DNA of 64,000 nt from Lepidurus packardi (taxonomy: Eukaryota; Arthropoda; Branchiopoda; Notostraca; Triopsidae), in the NCBI GenBank assembly GCA_023053545.1, contig JAKZAN010000004.1, forward strand, positions 1,922,001-1,986,000. Reading direction: 5' to 3'. A program made the translations under genes and the position numbers. Shown here one piece after another: positions 13,101 to 25,168 of this stretch. Under the pieces are notes generated by a model, which did no database searches, was not told where the DNA came from, and worked only from the letters and a program-made list of their open reading frames with translations. Position 1 is the first letter of the stretch, and the number at the start of each line of letters is the position of its first letter.

Positions 13101-16100
13101 TCAACCCTCACTACTGCCCATCAAAGCAATGGCGCAAGCAATTGTACAAGAACTGCAGACCCTCAGCACACATTTCCCGTGCGACGCAATGGACGTCGTC
13201 AATGGGAACGAGGATGACAGAGAACCAGCCGAAGTCGTGGGTTTGAACATGGAAGCATCCCGAAGGGCCCTTGCTGGGAAGTTAGAAGTAATACTGGGCT
13301 CGCTGAACGAGGCCGGTCCTGTACTGAAGTCATTGCTGGAGAATGGAACCGACCTCAAAAATTCCGTAATATAATCTTATTTATTCGACGTTCTTCTTTT
13401 CTTTCTTTTTTAAATTTCGAAAGTTCTTCCGCGATAGTCTTTATTTCTTTCGTTAAGATTTGAAATAGGCTTAAGGCTCTGGTATAGCTAAACTTGGTAC
13501 ACCCAAGCTATCGCAAGATGGAGTGTAGTGGATTGCTTGGCTGTATCAACAGGTTCTCCGGTTAAACCCGGAGGTAAAAAGTTACACTAGTGTGTAGTAT
13601 TTTTGCAAAACGTTCTTCAGAAAATGAATGACAAGCTGGTGTGACTCGAGTTGAACATTGGTAGTTGGATTGGAAATGAATTAGGTTAGGTTAACGATTA
13701 TCATCAACTTTCGTAGACGTTGAAATAATCGTTCATGATTATCGTTGATGATAATAGTTGAAGGAAAAATTCATTGTTCGAAACTGACACACTAGTATCA
13801 TTTTAGACAGCGGGGTACATTACGCCCGTCTGTCACTAAATCCGGAGAACGTGTTGGGTTGTATATGAACGCGCATGGCTACTGCGTATAACACGGCATG
13901 CAGGATAACTGTAAAAACCGCATATTCGATTTGCATGAAACTTTTTCTTTTAAAAAAACATTAAAAAACGTCTACGGCGTGACCGCATCCCGGTTTACAA
14001 TTTTGCCATTTTTCTAGTATGTCATAGGTTATTTTACATTTTTCAAATTATTTAGGGCAGAAACGAAAAAAAAGTAAAACTGGCTTTGCCCTTTGTATTG
14101 CTATTGCCTACATAACTGTAAGATGTTTTTTTTTTGTAAAAAAATCGTCTGTAGCTTTTACTTACATAAGAATGTTACATCTTCCCAAGCAGTAGAGTCT
14201 TTATCAAATTCGCCGATTCTTGCCGCTAGTTAGCGAATTTGGTAAGGACTCTATAGTACCATAGAAGGCTAAACTATATCTATACCTAGCACGGGTCCCT
14301 TCACACGTCAACAGTGAAAAATTCTAAGTATTTTGTCGCCAACAATGAATACTAGGCATAATATACAGACAAAATCCATTTTCCGGTTCAACGCATTCAA
14401 ACTTTAAACGACTTTAAAACGTAAATATCTTTAAATTTTAAAGGATTTTTTCGAATCAATCAATGTAAAAAAAAGAAAAATTAAACTATCAAGATCTTCA
14501 TACTCATATATATTAGCTAGATTACTGTCAAGAAAGTTTGAAAAAAGTCTCTTTACTTACCACGTGATAGTGTTTCAGTCTTTAAAATTTAAGTTTTAAC
14601 TTGGATTTTCTTACTTGAAAGATTCAGGTAGTTAAACCTGCGTTAAAAAACGTGGATTGGGCCGAGGAATTGAGGCCTTGTTTGACTAAACTCGAGTCAA
14701 GTGCTGAAATGATGTTGAAAAACTTGAGCATGGCCGAAGCAGTACTGCGCTTGCAAGAAGAGACTCAATCTGAGACGTCAGCCCATGGTCTTCAGCTTCG
14801 TCGTGATGTTGTCTTCTCTCAAGCAGTGAAGTCCTTTTGAGTTTTCTTTAATAAATAGTTTAGTTTCTTTACTGAATTCTCTACGGAAATGTTGTAGTTG
14901 ACGGCTGTGGTGACGGCGTTATGCGTTCGGCTGCAGTGCAGTCAAACTTCCGATTTCCTGACGTTCTTAAACCGCGGAGGACAACCGTTGGTACACATGG
15001 AAGGTTTACTCAGTGCCTTTGGGCAAGAGGCCGTCATGCTGGCAGATATGATCCAAGTGACGGAAGATTTGGAGCAAGTCACGTTTAAAATCGTGCCAGT
15101 CAAAAGCAATAACGACAATAACCACGTACCCAAGTTGTATGGCAGTCGCGAAGTACTGGAAGTGTGTCTCCCAGTGTCGGGAAACGTTTGGGCCAAATTG
15201 AACCATCGCTCAGTGACGGGACGGGGTTTATTAGCTCTCAGGTTTCGTGTCACATGCGCCTTTTTCAACGTCGGCATTAACGAAGAAGCGACCTTGGCGG
15301 AGCAGTTCAGAGACGTTGTTATGCAAACTGAGTTGAACCGCACGTCCTTCTTGAAGTTAAAAGCGTTCTACCATCAGTACAGGAAACTTCATATGAATAC
15401 CTCCGTTAAGAGTAAGTATGAACATTCTTTAAGGCGCCGAAGGCTAAATTAGCTTTATTATGGTTGGTTAGAGGGACCATCGCGACCACCCATTTCGAGC
15501 TTATTACTGCAATTGGAGAAGGCTGTCCAGAATGCGAAGTCCAAAGATACTAGCATATTGCAATTGGCCGGGAAAATCTCGGCACAGCTACTAGGTAACT
15601 ATAGTATTGACGGTCGTCGGTATTGATAATACAGACAGTATTGACGGTACTTTCAAAATATCGAGGGTAGTGATAGTATTGACCACAGTATAAAGGTTTA
15701 CACAGTAGGATAAGAGGGGTTAAGTATTTCCAGTGTTAAGGTTTTCCGCCGACTTTCCCGGTCCCCAGAGTAGATTCAGGTAAAAGGCCAGAATATCAAA
15801 GGGAAAAATTCGCAAACCTCCCAATGCAGTTCGAACAAAGGTCACGGCGGTGTACAAAGCGCAATGCAGGTCGGAAATTACGGCAGCCTCAAACTCCCTA
15901 GAGTACCCGAGAAAAATGTTGCCAGTCCCCGTTTTGTGAATGTTTTGTTCTCTTTTCGAACCCTTTTTCTAGTAGGCTAGGAATGCCTACATGAGGGGAC
16001 TGGTCAAGTCTGGGAATCCATACCTCGTGTAAATTTTGGTGCCCATAGATCCTCTGGAGACTAAAACTCCGGAACTCCGGAAAACCCTAAGATTGGAAGA

Positions 16101-17222
16101 TACCAATTTTATTCTACTCTGTAAACCTTTATACTGTTGTATTTACGGTATTCATAGCATATCACGGTATTGATAGTATTGACGGTATTGATAGTATAGT
16201 ATAGACAGTATCGTCGGCAGTGATGTTATTGACGGTATTGATAATATTGGCACTATTGATAGTATATACAGTACTGATGGTATTGATAATATAGTATAGA
16301 CAATATCGTCGGCAGTGATGCTATTGACGGTATTGATAATATTGGCACTATTGATAGTATATACAGTATTGGCGACAGTGATAGTATCAAGGATAGTGAT
16401 AGTATTAGACAGTAGTGATAGTATTGACGGTATCTCTAATTTTAACTGTATTGATTGTGTTGACGGCATTGACAGTATTGATGGTATTGATAAATAGACG
16501 GTATTAATAGTATTGACAGTAGTTGTAGTATCCACGGTATTGATAATATTAATATTATTATGAGTATTGATATTTTTACGGTATTGACAGTGTTGGCAGT
16601 ATTGCTAATATAGACGGTACTGATACTATTGACGGGTATTGATAGTATTAACAATATGATAGTATTGACACTATGGACGGTATTAATATTATTGACAATA
16701 TTGACAGCATTGATAGTATTAACAGTAATCATAGTATTGATAGTTTTGACGGTATTAACCGTATTGACGATAATTTGTAACGTTTGTTGGTATTAGGATT
16801 AAGGGTAACGAGCTGCAAAAGTGCCAAGGATCGGACGGGAATGGCTGTTACTTTGGAGCAGACGCAGATCTTACAAAGCGACTTCGATCTAGCCGAACAT
16901 GACGCCACCAAAGTCTTGGATTGCTTTCGCAGGTACATTACATTTCTGTACTTTGCAGTTCATCATGTTGATGAGAGTCATGTACAATAGAATGATAATG
17001 ATGACGACGATGATGCTCTCTTTAAATGATATTTTTTTTAAATTTATATTAGACATATTTAATATATTAAAATTTTTATTTGTGAACAGTCATGGTACGC
17101 GGCTCGAAAATACTGCGAAGAATGTGGGCCAGCCTCGATACGCGTTCCATCGGTTGCAGCTGATGACGTTTCCATTGGAGTACCGCCCACCGCCAGGAAC
17201 TTATGGAAACGTTCAGTCGTAG
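10130..17222 (+). CDS. INPP4: Inositol polyphosphate 4-phosphatase (INPP4A/B family)
   Basis: Dephosphorylates PI(3,4)P2 at position 4, on endosomal and plasma membranes. Fifteen exons keep frame (1089 aa): 10130-10210, 10374-10452, 10649-10732, 10819-10971, 11058-11407, 11471-11797, 11870-12075, 12154-12495, 12563-12746, 13006-13365, 14628-14825, 14898-15411, 15472-15594, 16797-16932, 17090-17222. Residues about 30-162 read as a PH domain (KEGVLLIWDKQEGVFF, RWCRLRGNLLFYFR, terminal SEWITAL). A C2 region follows at about 195-320. The middle holds ADRKLMFLPTNLHVQR. The C-terminal phosphatase motif CKSAKDRTG has Cys1007 as nucleophile and Arg1013 in the CX5R loop. The protein ends near EYRPPPGTYGNVQS, as in vertebrate family members. 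It starts 250 bp after UFL1. The donor of exon 8 (12495) was chosen to keep frame and is the least certain junction. Confidence 0.93.
13366..14627 (+). other. INPP4 intron 10 with inverted repeats
   Basis: A 1262-bp intron, far longer than its neighbours. It holds a near-perfect hairpin (arms 14193-14213 and 14233-14253) and a second inverted pair around 13695-13760 built from ACGATTATCATCAAC and its complement. No coding potential is visible. Confidence 0.6.
14193..14253. repeat. Hairpin in INPP4 intron 10
   Basis: Two 21-bp arms, 14193-14213 and 14233-14253, are reverse complements with two mismatches and a 19-bp loop. It may be a relic of a small palindromic transposable element. Confidence 0.5.
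15596..16790 (+). repeat. TATTGA-type minisatellite in INPP4 intron 13
   Basis: The intron between exons 13 and 14 consists largely of degenerate copies of an about 9-18 bp motif such as GATAGTATTGACGGTATT, at 15596-15685 and 16137-16790. The two blocks are separated by an inserted MITE-like element. The array ends a few bases before the acceptor of the exon that encodes the catalytic CX5R motif. Confidence 0.85.
15686..16136. mobile_element. MITE-like element, copy 1
   Basis: A 451-bp non-coding block inside the INPP4 minisatellite. Its ends are about 28-bp terminal inverted repeats beginning CAGTATAAAGGTTTACA, with two mismatches between the ends (15686-15713 against 16109-16136). A related copy lies at 21344-21802. 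No transposase frame is present and I see no clean target-site duplication. Confidence 0.65.
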
Positions 17223-17920
17223 TGCTGTTTATTATTATTCTTTTCCCCCACAAATGTATTTTTCGCTTTTTGGATAATTATTATGCCCCTTCTAGTCTTG
17301 CCTTTGTACCATGTACCAAGTTCAACTTTCACTCGTAATTGTAACAATGTATCTATAACTATGTATATGAAATTGAGGTGTGATGGTGTGATCCGATTAT
17401 CATGTAATCGACAGTGTTGGTAATTTTCATGAACGCAACAGGCAAAGCAAAGGTGGATATGAAGGATTCATTTTTATTATATTTACTCTTTATTTAGTTT
17501 TATCTATTTAGTTTCCTTCCTGTTTGTACTATTTGCACCATCTTGGAACCTGTGACTTATATTCGCGAACTCTTCACGAAATTCAAGATTAATTTGTAAG
17601 ATCCTAAGGATATTGACGACAACGGCTATGAATAAAAATTCGCCAAATTTAACTCACGAGGGAAGGCGAGGCTAACTTTTACGTATGTGTCTAATGGAAA
17701 TCAAAACCACCTAGTTTTGACAAACTTTAATGGGAAGAAAACGTGTTGGTTTTCTACCCACTTCCCCGGGAAGAAAACCAACAGGTTTTGTTTGTTCCCT
17801 GACCTTGCCATGAGCAGGTAGGCAATCCCCGAACCCGTTTAGGATGGGCTGAACATGCTTTCTTGCTTTTAGTTTAGCGTCTAGCGTAGCCCAAACTGTT
17901 CAGGTGTTTCGCTCCCGACT
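17223..17920. other. INPP4 3' UTR and fucosyltransferase upstream region
   Basis: Non-coding sequence. An AATAAA at 17631-17636 is a candidate polyadenylation signal for INPP4. A short inverted pair containing AAAACCAACA lies near 17738-17785. Confidence 0.5.
17631..17636 (+). terminator. Candidate INPP4 polyadenylation signal
   Basis: AATAAA about 410 bp after the INPP4 stop codon and before the next gene on the same strand. Confidence 0.35.
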
Positions 17921-19274
17921 ATGGATTATAAAAACGTAAGTTACTTTAAATTTGTGGGATTTTTTATTTATTGTTGGAATAACTTTCTAGGTAACTCGGT
18001 ATCTGGCGAACGTGGCTACGAGAGGTCAGCGAGTTCGGAAGACCCTAACTTGCTTGTTCCTAATCTCAGGCTCTTTGAATCTCATCCTACTGCACCACCT
18101 CATTCAGAAATCCCAGGAACCGTTTAGCGAGGTTGATGATGATTTCATGTACAATCAACATGCAAACCCCACGCGTCCGCCGCCAGATGTCAAGACTATA
18201 CTGTACTGGAACAGCGTTTTCCATTTCGATGAAGATTTACCATACTTTTTCGGTACTGGGCAAGCTCCATTTCAGGAACGTTGTCCAGTTTCCAATTGTT
18301 TCGCAACGACAGACAAATATTTGATGAAACCCAATGAATTTGATGCCATTATTTTCTTCTACCCAACCTTACTAGAGAAAGACCCACCCTTTACATATTC
18401 GCGTTCCGCCAAACAGTACTATGTTATGTTTAGTGAAGAAGCCCCTTTCATGATTAAGGGTACGAAAGCTGAACAGCTTAGCAACTTTTTCAATCTGACC
18501 ATGGGATACCGCAAGGATTCAGATATCTACTGGCCTTATGGAGTGTTTGAGAAGCTGCCACTACCAGGCGGTGGTGTGATGAATATGAACGACGCTCTAA
18601 TTGCAACTCATAGAGGGCCTAATTTTGCAAGAGGGAAGAAGAAACTGGCGGCTTGGTTTGTATCCAATTGCCTTACGAAAAGCAAGCGAGAAATGTACAT
18701 TGAGCAGCTGCAAACGTTTATTCCAATCGATGTGTACGGTCAATGTGGGAACTTGACCTGTCATAACACCGAGGAGGAACCACACAAATGTCAAAAAATA
18801 ATACAAAGTGATTATAAGTTTTACTTATCATTTGAGAACAGCTTTTGCCGCGATTATGTTACTGAGAAGCTTTTCGACATCATGAAAATGAACGTTATAC
18901 CTATTGTGTTTGGTGGTGCGAATTATAGTGATATAGTTCCGCCTCATTCGTACATCGACGCAACCAAAACGACACCTAAGAAACTAGCGGCGCTAATGCA
19001 AACATTGGATGCCAATGATACACTGTACAACGAGTACTTCTGGTGGAAACCGTACTACCGCATTGTCGCTGAACGGAAGAACTTGGGCCCCCAGGCTATA
19101 TGCAAGTTGTGTGAAATTCTAAATAGTCCACAACCGGTGCGACAAACGTACGAAGACTTCGTGGGGTGGTGGGATCACCCGAATCACTGCCACGACGGGT
19201 ATTTCTTCCCAATTAAACGTTTCAACTTTGAAGGAGTGGATCTAAACTCAGTTAAACCTCGTCAACTGACCTAA
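17921..19274 (+). CDS. Alpha-(1,3)-fucosyltransferase, GT10 family
   Basis: Golgi type II membrane enzyme that moves fucose from GDP-fucose to a glycan such as the N-glycan core or LacdiNAc. Exon 1 (17921-17935) encodes MDYKN. A 55-bp intron follows and exon 2 (17991-19274) carries the rest, for 432 aa in all. Residues about 22-42 (LTCLFLISGSLNLILLHHLI) form the signal anchor. A stem follows, then the catalytic domain with the GT10 signature FENSFCRDYVTEKLFD and downstream VIPIVFGGANYSDIVP. The start was chosen because the frame of exon 2 has no ATG of its own before the anchor, while the small exon gives one with good GTAAGT/CTAG sites. Which acceptor it uses cannot be read from the sequence. 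Confidence 0.92.
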
Positions 19275-19802
19275 TCTTCATTGACCAGTAATATTTACTG
19301 TAACTTATTATTGCTCATCGACAAAGTGAAGGGCGGGTTTATTCCGTTTAACCTTTATATTTTCCAAAACTGTTGGGTTGTTTCATGAAAGAATACAAAA
19401 ACAAAGATTTAATGTATACTACTCTAATTCTGTTCCAGTCTTTAGTTCACTTCTGCGTGCAAAGCGTCCAATCAGGGAGCGAGTAGACCTTGCCCAACGC
19501 TAGAACTAACTGTTACCTTTATCTACACACGAGGTGAAAAGCCAAAGTGAACTGGGGAGCGCTGAGGCGTTATGCGTAATCGTTAGCTTCAGCGTAGGGG
19601 AAGGCTAACTGATGAACTCGTTCTCTGATTCGATGGGATTCTTCTCCACGCCATTTGAAATTTAACGTAACGGATCCTTCCAGCCAATCATAAAAACATG
19701 CAAGTAAATCAAATGAAATCTTCGCTACCATTAGGTTAATTTTTATGTTAAATAATGTTACCATTACTCAATCCGATGAACTTCGGATTCTGATTAAAAT
19801 AA
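19275..19802. other. Convergent intergenic region
   Basis: It lies between the 3' ends of two convergent genes. No coding frame is credible. Part of it (about 19465-19640) weakly matches the UFL1 intron 9 sequence in inverted orientation. Confidence 0.45.
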
Positions 19803-20516
19803 TTAGTACTCAAACTTCCCTGCCGACTCTTTTGCCAACTCTTGTGAGGCAATAGGACAGGTTTCTCTTAAAGTGGCCATCTTTTGGAGCAAGTCATCAG
19901 GGTTGTAGAAAGTGTCCAAAGATAGAATTTTGAAGTCATCACTTAGTTTGGCGACGGTGACGCCCATCAATTCGACTACTTCGTTGGTTGGCGCTGCGAT
20001 CAGTCGCTCGCCATTTCGCATGGTGCAGCTCAACTTCCCCGTCATCTTCCCCCAGTGACGCCACTTGAAGGCAACCGTAGGCGGCCCAGAGTACACTTCC
20101 AAGACTTCCCAGCTGAACGTCCTAAGAGCGCGTTTGAATGTCTTGTGCGAGTCAGAGAAATCAGAGTGGGATGACGAATACAACTCGGATTCACCAATGA
20201 GCGCGTTGTAGGTTCCCAGGTTCAACATTTCTTCCGCCGACTGACCTGGACTGCCGTTGGTGGAAAACTTGTACTTTTCATGATCAATGGTTCTCCACTG
20301 ATCGACACGTAGTTTGTAGGAAGCTTCCTTTTCCCAGTTTTTTACCAGATTCGAAACAAGCCATGCAAGTGACCCTTCTTCAAGAGGGTTCGTCTTCTCG
20401 CTCTCATACGTCGCATTAACTCGCGCGTAGTCTGGGATGCGGTTATACCGCCACTCATGCTGCTTATCTTTCAGCACAGCATCTGGGTTGGTCATGTAGT
20501 CTGGGAGAGTCGTCAT
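19803..20516 (-). CDS. Pathogen-related protein-like, SnoaL/NTF2-like fold
   Basis: A 237-aa protein without a visible signal peptide or membrane segment. Blocks such as EGSLAWLVSNLVKNWEKE, GQSAEEMLNLGTYNALI, FSWEVLEVYSGPP and FKWRHWG match the 'pathogen-related protein' family, known best from plants and annotated with a SnoaL-like fold. Its reaction is unknown. I start at the ATG at 20516, 7 bases after a TTTTTTGCTAG acceptor (exon begins at 20523). A GTAAGT donor at 20653-20648 would end a non-coding first exon. A longer frame to 20606 exists, but it begins with GTG directly after a stop and would cross this intron. Confidence 0.8.
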   Translation of the reverse strand: MTTLPDYMTNPDAVLKDKQHEWRYNRIPDYARVNATYESEKTNPLEEGSLAWLVSNLVKNWEKEASYKLRVDQWRTIDHEKYKFSTNGSPGQSAEEMLNLGTYNALIGESELYSSSHSDFSDSHKTFKRALRTFSWEVLEVYSGPPTVAFKWRHWGKMTGKLSCTMRNGERLIAAPTNEVVELMGVTVAKLSDDFKILSLDTFYNPDDLLQKMATLRETCPIASQELAKESAGKFEY

Positions 20517-20653
20517 CTTGTAACTAGCAAAAAAATATCTCTTAGCGCTCCAGTTAGAGGCAGAGACCCAGTTTTCAAAAAGGTCCTCAACCTCAACTTT
20601 TGGCACTCATTCAATCTGATCTGAGGGATATTCGCTTTGGAAGGAAAACTTAC

Positions 20654-21343
20654 ATCCACATTAATCACTAACTCGATCTATACCAGCAAGTGCCACTAAC
20701 CCGATTTAATGTCGCTGGTGATTTCCTATCTATAACTTCATTTTGATTTCTCAAATGGTGAATTAAACTTAAGCAAATATAAGCAGATAAAGATACTGAT
20801 CTTCTTGATTGCGAAAGGTAATCGAACAGACAGTGATTCCGAAAGTTATAAGCAAGATTATTAGACACCAAGTTGATGATCAGCACAGTTAGTTCACGTG
20901 TACTGTACGCAAGAATTTAGGAATTTTACGTAAAACACACAGTAACTCACCTTGAGTACGTGGAATTAACTTATGTAACCGGGTACTATTAGCTATTCAA
21001 ATGTCTTTCTCTTCACTTGACTTTATTTGTATAATGTTAAATTACGTTAATAACACTTTCAGGTTGTGGTGGACTCTTACTCGACTGTCTGGTCTGGTAT
21101 TTCTTGGAAAATGGATCATTCCCTGCTTTTATTCTCCTTTTACGCGAGCTAACGTGGCAAGATTTTTTTAGCGTTTCCTGTTTTGGCACTTTTTCCTGTC
21201 AAGTCTTTTTGCTTCGTACTTCTTTTTTTGTTACCAACGCCTGGCAGAAAATCATACGCTTGTAAGGTCACGTACGCGTTTCCACTGCTAGTCGGACTAT
21301 CACTTTTGCTATCACGAAAGTCATAACAAAATCATCCGAACCA
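20654..21343. other. Upstream region of the pathogen-related-like gene
   Basis: Non-coding sequence that probably holds the 5' UTR exon and promoter of the minus-strand gene. No repeat or coding frame stands out. Confidence 0.4.
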
Positions 21344-21802
21344 CAGTACAAAGTTTTACACAGTAGGATAACAAGGTATCTTCACTATAAAAGTTTTTGA
21401 TAGGCTTTTTTTAGTCCTAAGAGTAGATTCAAGGAAATGGCCAGAATAACAAAGGGGAAATTCGCAAATCTCACAATGCAGTTTAAAAAAGGTCCCGACG
21501 GTTTACAACGGTTTACAAACCGCAATGCAGGTCGGACCTTACGGCAGTTAAAACTCACTAGAGTAGGTCTACGCGAAATAAACGCCGTCAGCCTCCCGTT
21601 TTCTGAATGTTTTTTCTCTTCTCTTACTCTTTTTTCTAGTAGATTCGGAATGCCTATACCTGAGGTGATAATGGGAAAATCTGTGAATCCACCCCTCTCG
21701 TAAATGTTCGTACCCACAGATCCTTTCGAGGCCGAGAAAGTCGGTTCAAAACCTTAACATTGAAAGATAACTTGTTATTCTACTGTATTAGCCTTTCTAC
21801 TG
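21344..21802. mobile_element. MITE-like element, copy 2
   Basis: A 459-bp relative of 15686-16136. It shares the CAGTA... terminal repeats, CACAGTAGGATAA near the left end, an internal AGAGTAGATTCA block and the GCAATGCAGGTCGG block. It is more diverged at its right terminus. No transposase frame is present, and the short open frames in it are shadows. Confidence 0.65.
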
Positions 21803-21989
21803 TGATCTGAACGAACTTGATTGAAGCCGCCTTTGTTGAATGAATAGACACTGGCCACAATTTTCTTACGAAAAACATAGAAACAGTTGTTCAAAATGGA
21901 AGAGAACAGACTAAACTTAATCTACAAGAGTAATATACATACACTTTTATCGCTTTTCTCCTTGAAAACTTTTCGCTTTTCTAGCGCTT

Positions 21990-24640
21990 TTATCCTTGAA
22001 ATCAAGTTACCATCTAAATAACATAACACACAAGTTTGGAAATACAAAAACGCAAATTGGAACCTTCTTAACCGAAATTTAACCAAAAAAATAGACAGTC
22101 ATAAAAATATATTTTTAAACTTAAATTCAACTACGAAAATAGATCTAGCGCTAAATTTTATCACAAAAAATTTAATGACAGATGCACAGAATCACATCCC
22201 AATAATATCGTTTTCGTTTAAGAAAAACCCCTGGTGGTCCACTTATTTAAAAAAAACTACGAAAACATGTAACCCAAAGTCTTAGAACTTACCGAACGTT
22301 CCCCAGCCCAAATAATGAACGAAACGTGGAAAGACAAACGTAACTTCTATACCTCCAAATGTAAACAAGCACGCCAAGATTATTGGGAATCCCAGATTAA
22401 GACTCCAGACTCACGTGTTCTCTGGAATTTAGATCGACAGATCAGATCGACCACTCATAGAAATTCCTTAGACCAACTTTTTGACGATAATAACAAGCCC
22501 TTTACCGACACCAAACTTAAATTAAATTACTTAGCTTCAAAAAAAGCCACTCAAAGCTCCTGGAATAGATGGCATTCAACCTATGTTGATAAAAAACACT
22601 TGGGTAACTACTGGGAAATATATCACTGATATTTTCAATGCTTGCCTCTTACTAAGCCACTTCCCTTCTTCGTGGAAAGAAGCCAAAATTTTACCTATCC
22701 CGAAACCGGGTAAAGGCAATTACTCGACTCACAAAAATTACCGTCCCATCGCTCTTCTTTCACACCTGGGAAAAATTTTGGAATAAGCAATCTCGATACA
22801 AATTAAATCATACATTGAATCACGCAATTTACTCTAAAACAATCAGTATGGATTTTGCCCTAAAAGATCAACAGAGAATGCAATGATCAATCTTTCAGAC
22901 ACAATATTATCTGGATTCGACCAAAAGAAGATTATTTCAGCTTTATTATTGGACATCGAAGGAGCTTTTAACAATGTAAATCACGAACGACTTATACAAA
23001 AACTCAAAAAGAAAAAGGTTAATCCTCTAATCGTCAAATTGACTGAGAAGTTTCCTTGAAAACAGAAAAGGTTACGTCTCTTATGGCCCATCAACGAGCG
23101 ATAAGTTCCCACTGCACAAAGGAGTCCCGCAAGGCTCCCCTCTCTCCCCTATACTTTTTCTGATCTATATAGACGACGCTCTCAAAATACTGAAGTCAAG
23201 TAAAATTACCTCCCAAGCTTATGCAGATGACTTGCTTCTTTTAATAATGTTAAATCTGTCGAAGCCAATGTAAAGGTTTTTAAAAATTGCTTAAATGCTT
23301 TAGAAAAATGGGAAAAAAGCTTAATCCTCTCCTTTTCAAAGACAAAACTGAACTTATCCACTTCACTCGTAAAAGAACTCAAGACATCTCACCCTTACTA
23401 TGGGGAGAACATTTAATTTCTCAAAAACAAGAAGTAAGACATCTCGGTCTGAAGTACGATTCCAAGCTGAATTGGACTAAACAAGCTATTCATCTAGCAG
23501 CTCAGGGAAGTTATGTCCTAAACAGACTAATCAAATTCTTACCAAAGATCTCAATCAATAAAATCAGAACTCTTTTACTTAGTCGCTTATATTCAAAACT
23601 TTTCTATGGTTTGACAGCCTGGTCTAACGTTAACCTAGCAAATTTATCTCCTATCCGGACATTACACAGAAAAAGCCTTTTACTACTAACAGGCGCACTT
23701 AACACAACACCCACATCTTCACTGGAGGTAGAGGCTGGTATTCCTCCCCTTGAGTTATTGGCTCTCGGTCGAATCCTTAAATTTTCATACAACAATTCAT
23801 TGCAAGTAATCGAAATATTAGAACCAAAGCACAAAAGATATGCAACCTGTACATATTGTCACGGTTCGCCTTTTTCTCAAAAGCTGTATTTTCTTCCCTG
23901 TCCCAAACCGGACTCTCTCTTACATTTCCTTCCCCCTTTTATATCACTTGGTGACCCTTCTTTGGCGAATATCCCTCTTCCAACGTTGGTCCTTCGTTGA
24001 CCCGGCCTTGCCCTCTCCGCAATCACCTTGCCATACCCCATGTAGTCCCCAAGGATGACGCTTCGAAGAAAGCAGCCAAGGAGCCTGGGGAGCAACAACG
24101 TTCAACACAGGTACGGAACGCCACAATATCGGTTAAGATTACTAAAAATGAATAACCCTTTACCAGAGGATAAAAACCAAACAACAGCCATCAAAGGACT
24201 TATTATACATTAAGGGATTGAGAAATGGACTGCTTCACACAGCCCTCTACGAGACTTAGAAATAATTCCATCTACCAAAGCACTATGTATGACCCAACAA
24301 GACAGAAGTACCATTTCTACTTTCGTCAAACTGAGAACCACACATTTTCCTACAAAAACTTTTTTATATCGTATTAAGAAGGCAACTGATACAACATGCC
24401 CTTGCAACAATATTTCAACACAAGACTTGACGCACATTTTCTTCCGGTTTAGACTTTTAAACAGACATAGAGCCTATTTATTACGTGAACTGGCAAAACT
24501 CAAAACTCCATTTTAACCCTCAGATTTTTTTTACTGATCAAAGGCTTTCACCCAATAGTGGTGGCTTTTACAATGTCAGCCTTAAGAACGTTGCAGAAAA
24601 CAATAATATTTACCCTCCCCTTCCTCCAAACAATAACTAA
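21990..24640 (+). pseudogene. Degraded non-LTR retrotransposon (LINE)
   Basis: Pieces of one reverse transcriptase lie in order but in shifting frames. They are a post-endonuclease NPWWSTYLKK block near 22230, KNYRPIALLSHLGKILE ending at a stop at 22784-22786, LLDIEGAFNNVNHERL near 22950, LHKGVPQGSPLSPILF near 23120, and the catalytic YADDLLL near 23220. A thumb and connection region follows (23287-24000). Near 24390 a C-terminal segment has a CPCN...THIFFRF pattern like the LINE terminal zinc knuckle, with its last Cys replaced. At least two stops and two frameshifts (about 23045 and 23245) disable it. The family is probably Jockey- or CR1-related, and the exact clade is uncertain. Confidence 0.85.
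24004..24132 (+). repeat. Direct repeat A, copy 1
   Basis: A segment of about 129 bp that recurs at 25042-25168 with roughly 80-85 percent identity by eye. It lies inside the LINE and reads in one frame as RPCPLRNHLAIPHVVPKDDA, so it is probably LINE coding sequence. Confidence 0.7.
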
Positions 24641-24785
24641 TGTTCTTCTCATAGGATAATCTTGCCAACTGAATCATGTACAGTACTTCTAACTGTACGA
24701 ATGGTAATTTAAACAATTATATGAAATCTAGTGAAAACTTGTACAGAAGCGGCAACGAGCATTAGCTCACGCCTGAGCTTTTAAT

Positions 24786-25035
<250 letters not shown>

Positions 25036-25041
25036 TTGCCT

Positions 25042-25168
25042 CGGCCTGTCGCCCTCTCCGCAATCACCTTGTCATACCACATCGAGTCACCAAAGACGAC
25101 GCTTCGAGGAAAGCAGCCAATGAGCCTGGGGAACAACAAGGTTCAAAACGGTATGCCACACTATACGG
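25042..25168 (+). repeat. Direct repeat A, copy 2 (second LINE fragment)
   Basis: Matches 24004-24132 and reads [20 protein letters not shown] in the corresponding frame. It is probably a remnant of a second insertion of the same LINE. Confidence 0.65.

Noticed and set aside
16152-16732. Ile/Ser/Asn-rich minus-strand ORFs in the INPP4 intron
   Set aside because: They are products of the TATTGA minisatellite, lie wholly in an intron and have no conserved motif.
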